The notes beneath the pieces are model-generated. The model worked only from the letters and a program-made list of their open reading frames with translations. It was not told where the DNA came from and searched no databases. Position numbers and translations under genes: made by a program. From Pisaster brevispinus (Eukaryota; Echinodermata; Asteroidea; Forcipulatida; Asteriidae), in contig JAMKCF010000001.1 in the NCBI GenBank assembly GCA_023634235.1, forward strand, positions 4,900,758 through 4,964,757: a stretch of 64,000 nt of DNA, given 5' to 3'. Of the stretch, positions 56,816 to 64,000 are shown piece by piece; position 1 is the first letter of the stretch; every line of letters starts with the position of its first letter.

Positions 56816-58690
56816 CCAGACTGTGTTAATGAATGACTTGTAATGTGTGTAATATTCATATCACGTGACTGATTGAAGCTGACTATGATATGCAAAATAT
56901 GCGCGTAGTGACGAAACGAAGCTAAAGGTCAAAGTATGACTTAAGCTGCGGCCATCACATCATCATGGCCGCTGCAAACTCTTTAAAAAAATGGGGCAAT
57001 ATGACCCGGACACTGTGTCAAAATGACCCGGTCCGAGTCAGCTTGACCCGTAGTCTGGGTCAACTATGACGTGGGGGTCTTTGGAGTGAACCAACCTCCC
57101 CCTCGGGCACCCATGTCATCGGTTCTTTGATAATAGAGGAAAACACATCATCCTAGATCGACAGCACTGATCAAGATTTGAATAGGAACTGGATGTGCAT
57201 TGAGAGTGGCAATGAGTTGACATAGTACAGACACTGAAAAAATAACCTGCACAGCGGAGCGGAGGGAGAGGACTGTGCAGCGACGAATGGCGATCTACTT
57301 TCACCTCAGCTGTACCATTGGTTTTGATTGGGGATATGAATGATGCAAGACGAGTTAAATTAAAAGGCAAGTTCGTCCAATGGTCAATGGGAGTAACTAA
57401 CACAAAAGTAAACGCACTATTTGAGATATCTGAATAGCTTTTGTTTATGAGCTTAGAAAGGTTATCTTCGCCATAACTGTTTACCTTGTTCAAGATCGAT
57501 TCAACGGTAGAGAACGGTGGTGATGCAAAATGCAGTGCGCCACCAATAGTTTACCAATTAGATGCTTCTCGTAAATGAGAACAATGTTAACAAATTATGG
57601 TTTTCCATAATCTGATGTGCCACCTTTTTTCAGTAATGTTTTTCCGTCGCAGTTTTTCCCCCGCATTTTTGTTTGGGCGGCGACAATAACCAGTCAGCAG
57701 TAAAGTTCATGCTGGTAAAATACTTCGTCAGTGAGTTCTTCAGTTTTGTCATGGTGAAATGTGAGGGAGTGAGCCAGGTTAGCATAAAGCAAAGGCCGAA
57801 GAGTATCCCCCGACGGGACACCACTATCACTCAAGCCTCTAAAAAAAATGTAATGTCCTTTTCTTGCAGGAGACAACCACCCTATGTTAAGCTGAAACTA
57901 AAGTGTCGCTGATTATTTTTTAAGACTTTTATGATTACATAAATATGTCACAAATTAACAACACTTACAGCCCATGCTCATTTAAAAAGAGTGTGTATTT
58001 CTCCCACTTGGCGAAGACAGTATGTCTGGCAGGGAGTGGGCGGGGTTTTGCGTTTAAGGTGTTGCCAACTGCGATGCCCACAAACCAGTGCTACATAGAA
58101 CAGGCAACTGAATGGGGCCCAACTTCATAGAAGTGCAAAAAGTAGCTAATCATAACGAAATTATGCTCACCACAATTAGGTTACCAGATGACCTTCCATG
58201 TCACTTGTATAAGTTGTGACTGGCATCCTGCTCGTTTCTGCTTAGCACACAGTTTAAGCAATATTTTCTGCTTAATAACACACATTTTGTCACGGAACTG
58301 GTGAAGCGCTACGAAACGTAGCCTGGTGTCGCGAGACCCGTGAACAACTCACGTTGTCTATTTACTAAAAAAATGCAATGTTCCTTCAGGCTACTCACGG
58401 CGTTGTTGCTTCTTGGGGTCACCTTGGATAATCTCAGATTCATTGAGGTAGTCTTGTGGGTCGTTTGCTCTTCGGAATATCGGTCCCGGAGCCGACGTCT
58501 GACACCATGTTATGTATCGAGGCTCAAACACATGACTAACATATTAGAGAGTGCGTGTTTATTCAAGTCAAAGGTCAACTATGGAGTGTCATATCTTACA
58601 CGTACTTACTTTTATTCTAAAATATGTTTACGTGCGCTAGGACATGACAGGAATTGCAAACAATAATAAACAACGCTTTTCACATTTCAG
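56816..58690. other. No gene recognised
   Basis: Contains short GACCCGG repeats at 57005-57065. The 57116-57493 minus frame and the 57673-57912 plus frame have no motif I recognise. The right duplication arm starts near 58690. Confidence 0.35.
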
Positions 58691-59745
58691 CATGTAGTAA
58701 ATATAAATAAAATTGTAGAGACTCGGTCTTAAGCGGCCGTTTAAAGCCTCGCAGGTCTTGGCCGTGTGATAAAGGATACAGGATTTCGTCTTCGGCTTGG
58801 TCCTTCATCGCACGGTTAAAACTTCGTCCAACTCTTGTAATCCCACTGCCCACTGCTCAGTGTCCACTTTCACGCACGTTACACGCTTTAACTTAGCCAA
58901 CCTTGAAGTAAAATCAATACAATGAAGTATTGGAGTAGTATGGGATGTTTAAAAGTCGGGTGAAGTTTGCAATTGAAGTGTTATAACTTGCTTGAAAACT
59001 TAGCGCTTTATACATGCATAAACGGTGGGCTTTAGGGAGAGCCATAACAGCCCGACAAGGAGGGCTACCTGTAACTCTACCACGCTACGATTTTTGATTC
59101 AAACGCCGCGTCGGCTATTTTTTTATAGTGAACATCTGCTTTGATGTAAAATGCAAAGGGTAATGACTGTTTGGAAAGACATTTAAATTGATTGTTTGAA
59201 AGAGTTTTGGACTAATGGCTTTAATTAGACATTTCAAAAAGCCCAAGAAGATGTACATCTATACGTGTGCTTCAAATTAAGTTTGGCAATAACTATCAGT
59301 TTGGCTGAATTACCTCTCGCAACAGAGTGAATGTTGGATATGTTACACAGGAATGGTTCGGTGTCGAATTATGTACTGTCATGCCGGTCACTAGCTGTCG
59401 ATTGGTGTATGCAAATTTGTCTGTCACATTTCGATCTACTAGTTACGTCAAATTATACGGGTACGTCTTCATGTCACTGACTCTATAAACATATCGGATG
59501 ACGTCACGGTTTGCGGTTGAGTACCCAATGTTCTTCAATAACGAAATGTTGCTGTGCTTTAACTCCATGGTCGATATTTTTAGGCTAAATACAACGTGTA
59601 TTACTTCGGTATTATTTAACATACATTCTAAACATGCAGTTTGTACAAAGACTGTTATAAATGGATGGTACATCATTTGTTTACGGTAGAGACATGTATT
59701 GCATTGTTGTAGTTTTCCAGAGAGTAACGAACACAGTGAGAAACG

Positions 59746-59870
59746 TTGCAACGCTGGGTGGCAGCAGACTTACCAGGTAAATTTACATTGCTCCATTAGA
59801 TCTGAGTATGGGAACATGTCTTAGAAAATTGAATGTACCTGTTTAGTTTGATGCCACCTAGTGTCCCAAA
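59746..59870. mobile_element. Small MITE with AGGTGGCAG-type ends, copy 3
   Basis: TTGCAACGCTGGGTGGCAGC at the left, and the inverse of TTTGGGACACTAGGTGGCAT at the right. Homologous in position to 22906-23036 in the other arm. Confidence 0.6.
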
Positions 59871-61525
59871 AAGTATCCGGTTGCATTGAAACGGACACTT
59901 TGCTTTCGTATGAGGCGCTTTGTGTTGTACACTTATTTGACAGATGTTTCCAAATAAATGAAATGCAATGATTCTCACAAACATCCCGCAAAATTGTGAT
60001 TTTCCTTTCACTCCGTAAACTAATAAGGTCTGTCTTTTTGTGGACCATTTGGATTCCGTTTTAGTTCATGAAGTAAGATGAAAACCACATAATTTCGAGG
60101 TACAGCTGTAATCATGACTATTGTTATACATTTGAAACATCTTTACAACCATAATTTTGTTTATAACAAAACGCTTTTTGAGCCTAAAATGCCCAATTCT
60201 GAAGTCGATGTCTCCCGGTAATATCCCACTTATAATTGTAAACAAACTACATGTAATCCTTTGCAAGCTCGACATTGTGGAGTTCGAAGCTACCAGCCTC
60301 TACGATTGGCCATTATTTGAAATAAACCAACCCATCCTGCATATAAAAATGGGTTGAAAATCCAACATGGAAACATAAAAGGATCAAGGCGTTTGTGCTG
60401 AAGAGGTGAGAGTTGTGGAATAATGTGTGCGAGTGTAATGTACAGTACAACGATGCTACCTCGCAAGGTTTTCTTTGTTCTGTGGTACCCTACAGATGAT
60501 ATTTAGAAAAGGGAATAATATAACAACAATGGAAGTGCCCCTAACTATCATTATGTAAGGGTAGACATGTCAATAAAATATGTCCACATAATCTAGGAAC
60601 TCAAACACTATGTGGACTTACGGACGTTCACACAGTGTTTTTTACCGTTTTGTTTTATTATGTTGTTTACTTTGTGCACAAAACACAGAAGTGGCTACAG
60701 TGTGTATGCAAAACGATGATATGTAGACTTGGATAGGTATGCACATTCGAACCGGGTACCTCTAGCAAAGGTCTGGCGAAGGTCCCCAGTTGGAAAGTAG
60801 ATGCTTTAGGTACGTGCTTTTGTCGCAAATTAAGGTACAAACGAAAGAGGGACAACGTTAGCTTCCCGATGGCAAGAGGTTACCAACTAAGGTTTGCAGA
60901 AGGGCCCTCTTGTGATTGATTTAAACGACGGAGCAATATACCCCGCACCGTTTTTCTTCGTTTTACTTTCAAACCACGCAGCGGAAATATTTGGAAAAGT
61001 GAATAGTACAGCATTAATGATCCGATAAACCTAATACGTAATTATGCTATGCGTTGGGGATGTTAACCCAGAAAATCATATGACTTTAACAAAAAGCATA
61101 CAGGTGTTCAGACAACGGGAGAACAAAAATCCTCTAAATACTAGATTAACAATAGTGTGGGTGAACTGTCAACTGTGTAAAAACTTCCCTCGATAGCGCC
61201 CTCTTTTGAAAAAAAACCTCCTCCATGCATTGATAACTATCGCCCGGTGTAGCAGGAGATTCTGTCCAAATAGCATCGAACTGTGTACAAACTTCTTCCG
61301 AAAGCGCCCTCTTTTGAATAAACCTCCAATGTTAATTTCCCATATGGGGGACAAAATTTCCGGGAACCAACATTTCCTAAGACACCAGCAAAGGTGCATT
61401 TTTAGCAAGCCAGCCTAAACCAAGTCTACCTGGCTATCGGCAAGAGCACCAGCTGATGAGGTTGTTTGCATTTTTGTTTTCAATTTCACTGAGAAGTTTA
61501 ATGAGCAGTATGTATTCCGAAAAGG

Positions 61526-62732
61526 TCAGACAACGGTGTTTGTTCCGGCTTGACTGCGGCGATTTGCATTCGTATCCTTGGTCTGCAAACTGTTGATAGG
61601 TTTCAAACGTACTGCATCAACCGAGCCATGATTGCCAATCTTACAGCACTTTATGGAGACCGAGTTTGCGTTGGAGACCGTGTAGAGGTACGGGTTGATC
61701 GCAGAGTTGATCGGTATGACAAAGACAACGACCCAAGCGTACGTCTCGTCCGGTATGTCCACGGCACCAGTCTGTGATAAAATCCCCATTATGATCACAG
61801 GCATCCAACAGCAGAAGTCAGTACCGACGATAATAAACATGCGCGTTGCCATGGTCATTTCCCTCCTGCGGTGCTCCCTGTCATTCCTCTTGTTCAATTT
61901 CTTCGCTGGTAACTTGATAATGACTACGAACGCTATGGCGGAGTAGCACACTATGACTACCAGGCAACAGGCAAAGTTAATCCCCAGGTACACGGTGGCT
62001 GAGAATATCCAGGAAGGCCCGGCCTTCTGCGTGACGGTTTGGTTCAGTAGTGTTACCTCGAGGAGGGTTTTGTTCAGTGAGCCGGTCCTGGGTTTGATCA
62101 CTAGAGGGAGCCCTACGCATATATCATACAGCCCGTAAAAAGTCTGGTTCTTGCCGTCGAGCATATCCTGTAGAAACACTGGAGGGACGCTGATTGCTAA
62201 GGCTATACACCACATGACGATCGTCGCCACTCGGGCCGATTCCAGCCGGAACCATTTCTTCCCAAATGGGAACACCACACACAGGAAACGATCGATGCTG
62301 ATCATTGTAATGAAAAACACCGACGCCTCGGAGCTCAGCATCGACAGAAAACCGGCAAATTTGCAGATTGGACTTGACTTCCACTCGTTCGCGTGGAGAA
62401 AGTAATCATCCTGATAATGAACATCCGCTCCGCCGACTATCAACATGTACACGCCCATGATAAGATCCGACACCGCCAGGTTGAGAATGAGGACCGATTG
62501 CGAACGCTTGCCCGAGTCTTTCATGTTTAGCCTCCATACAATTATTCCAGCGTTGCCGATGAGGGCGCTAAATCCGAGACACCATACAAAGACACGTAAT
62601 ACGGAGCTATGCATAATCCGGTTGCAGCTCAGGTATGGTATCTCCGTATGGAATTCATTGTCAGGAACACAAATATCGATTCCGATGGTTTTTGTGTCAA
62701 GGAGGCAGCACATTTTGGAATCGTCAACCAAC
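61526..62732 (-). CDS. Seven-transmembrane terminal exon of GPCR copy 2
   Basis: 401 codons, in frame and complete, about 96% identical to copy 1 (15 differences by eye). All motifs are kept: LAVSDL, DRF, C123/C205, WMP, NPYLY. Changes include R-to-L and S-to-N in loop 2 (LEVTLLNQT gains a NQT sequon where copy 1 has LSQT), LL-to-FI at the start of helix 6 and LL-to-VV at the C-terminus. Confidence 0.92.
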
Positions 62733-63916
62733 CTTCATAAAAAAAAATAATAATAATAATTAAAACACGATATTAGTTTAAAAGCAGTCATTGAAAAACG
62801 TATTAGTATTATAGATTAGGGCTCGAGTTTTGATCCACTTGACGATCACAACTTTGATTAAAAGTTGAGTAATAAGTTATAAGATTTAACTAGTTTTATG
62901 TTCGAGCATTTCTGTCGAAAAAATATATTGTACCAAAATGCGCTAAGAACAAAATGCACACTTATACCATTACACAGTAATATCATTACAATGCGAAATA
63001 AGGAAAAGCAACTTATAAGGAAAGACAAGACAAAAATTGGACGGCCCCTTTGCGCAAAAATGCACAAGCTCAAACTTTGGCGGCACTGACTGTAGAGAAA
63101 CAAGACCATTCAAAACAAATAAACTGCTACATTTTAAACTTACACTGAAGTGAGGTTTGTCATATGTTCCAGTTCGTGCTTGTCCACTATAAAGTTTACT
63201 GTTTCATTGTGGCGGCGTTGTAGGATTCTGAAAAAAAGAAGAAGATATTCATCATTCGTAACAAAAACAGGGGCTAAAACGTAAACAGAAAAAGAAGAAG
63301 ATAATACCTACCAAAAGACTTAAGTAAACACTGAAATTCCAAAAACAAATATGTAAACTACACGAAAATTCTTTATGAAAATTTGTGTTTAAACTTCTTC
63401 TTTGAACACAAAGAATGTTGCACATTGGTCATGGTAAAACGTGTATCACAGTGGTTACATCGTCCTGTAAGACACGCAGATTATAACATTTCCCAGTGTA
63501 GGTTTTATGCCCATCCAATTGAATAATTACAGTCCCTACATTCTTAAAACTTCAGAATCCAAATTGAACCGGAACCGGGTTTGTTTATGTTGATCTTTGT
63601 TAATTTTCTTGTGCTGTGGTTATTTTAATGGTTGATTTACATATTGTTGATATATGTATATGTATTTTCTTTAACTGTTAATAGCATCAATTTAGAAAAA
63701 AAAAAATAATAAAACATGTGTTTTTGCTTTTTTTATTTATTACTTGATGATAACTGCTCGTAGTGGTTAACTGATGATGGTCTATTCATGCCCCATTTGG
63801 GGCATAATTTTGCATATTATGATGCATGATTTGACAATACTTACAGAATCTCTAGACTCTCCAGACCATTGAATGCCCCTGCCTTTATAACTGTCCACGG
63901 GTTGTCGCCTATATCC
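61526..63916 (-). CDS. LRR-containing rhodopsin-family GPCR (GRL101/relaxin-receptor-like), copy 2, 3' part
   Basis: Minus-strand exons 63916-63845 (LRR), 63227-63144 (hinge) and 62732-61526 (7TM), with phase-2 introns as in copy 1. The 5' part is right of the window. The two genes converge, with about 41 kb between their stop codons. Preserved splice sites and frames suggest both copies are functional. Confidence 0.87.
63144..63227 (-). CDS. Hinge exon (84 nt) of GPCR copy 2
   Basis: Acceptor TTTTTTTCAG, donor GTAAGT. Reads ILQRRHNETVNFIVDKHELE then HMTNLTSV; the NET sequon and the length are kept. Confidence 0.82.
63845..63916 (-). CDS. LRR exon (72 nt) of GPCR copy 2
   Basis: Acceptor TTTACAG, donor GTAAGT. 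Reads DIGDNPWTVIKAGAFNGLES then LEIL, differing from copy 1 at S/A and T/N. Confidence 0.87.
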
Positions 63917-64000
63917 CTGTAAAGACAGGTGGTAACAAACTATTTTTAAGAAAACGAAAAAGACAAAGAGGAAAACATTTTTGTAGAAGTGGATTTCACA

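Larger units (their letters stand above)
58690..64000. repeat. Right arm of the large inverted duplication (continues past the window)
   Basis: Reverse complement of about 17560-24105. The 58690-61525 part is the 3' flank of GPCR copy 2 and holds no gene that I can support. It lacks about 1.4 kb present on the left. Confidence 0.85.

Overview
This is AT-rich animal nuclear DNA from a marine invertebrate. Genes are split by long introns, LRR exons are 72 nt with phase-2 junctions, and transposon relics are dense. The gene types present (LRR-containing rhodopsin-family receptors of the GRL101/relaxin-receptor type, a secreted PAN plus fibrinogen-domain protein, THAP and tyrosine-recombinase transposon genes) fit an echinoderm or another invertebrate deuterostome. 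That placement is inference; no species-level marker was recognised.

Layout. About 1.6-20.1 kb (+): the 3' part of an LRR-GPCR gene, with eight LRR exons, one hinge exon and one large seven-transmembrane exon; its 5' end lies outside the window. About 61.5-64 kb (-): a second copy of the same gene, facing the first tail to tail, with its 5' part beyond the right edge. The two genes lie in arms of a large inverted duplication (about 17.6-24.1 kb against 58.7-64.0 kb). The two 7TM exons differ at about 15 of 401 residues. Between the arms are an intronless fibrinogen-related gene (26.96-27.94 kb, -), a tRNA-derived SINE, a repeat-rich belt with a THAP half-domain exon, and a six-exon minus-strand gene (35.9-43.3 kb).

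The six-exon gene is the most interesting item. I reconstructed it by splice sites; every junction I could place is in frame and five of the six exons are joined to each other without ambiguity. It encodes 42 tandem 9-residue repeats made by a 27-bp minisatellite, two zinc-finger-like motifs, a tyrosine-recombinase-like catalytic domain (R...R...H...Y pattern, box I at an exon junction), an acidic linker with a duplicated exon, and a C-terminal Myb-like tryptophan domain. It sits between two zones of (AC)n plus inverted TTGTGGGG subterminal repeats (about 33.96-34.37 kb and 47.63-47.82 kb), so it may be the cargo of a roughly 13.9-kb mobile element.

The rest is mostly repeats: a CACTG-ended EnSpm-like element, several foldback/MITE families, a truncated LINE, a Penelope-like GIY-YIG relic, a hAT-like MITE with near-matching 8-bp flanks, and two 1.8-kb direct repeats flanking a deleted relative of the THAP-bearing unit. 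No rRNA, CRISPR or bacterial-type feature is present. Exon boundaries are read by eye from AG/GT signals and reading frame; repeat boundaries are approximate.
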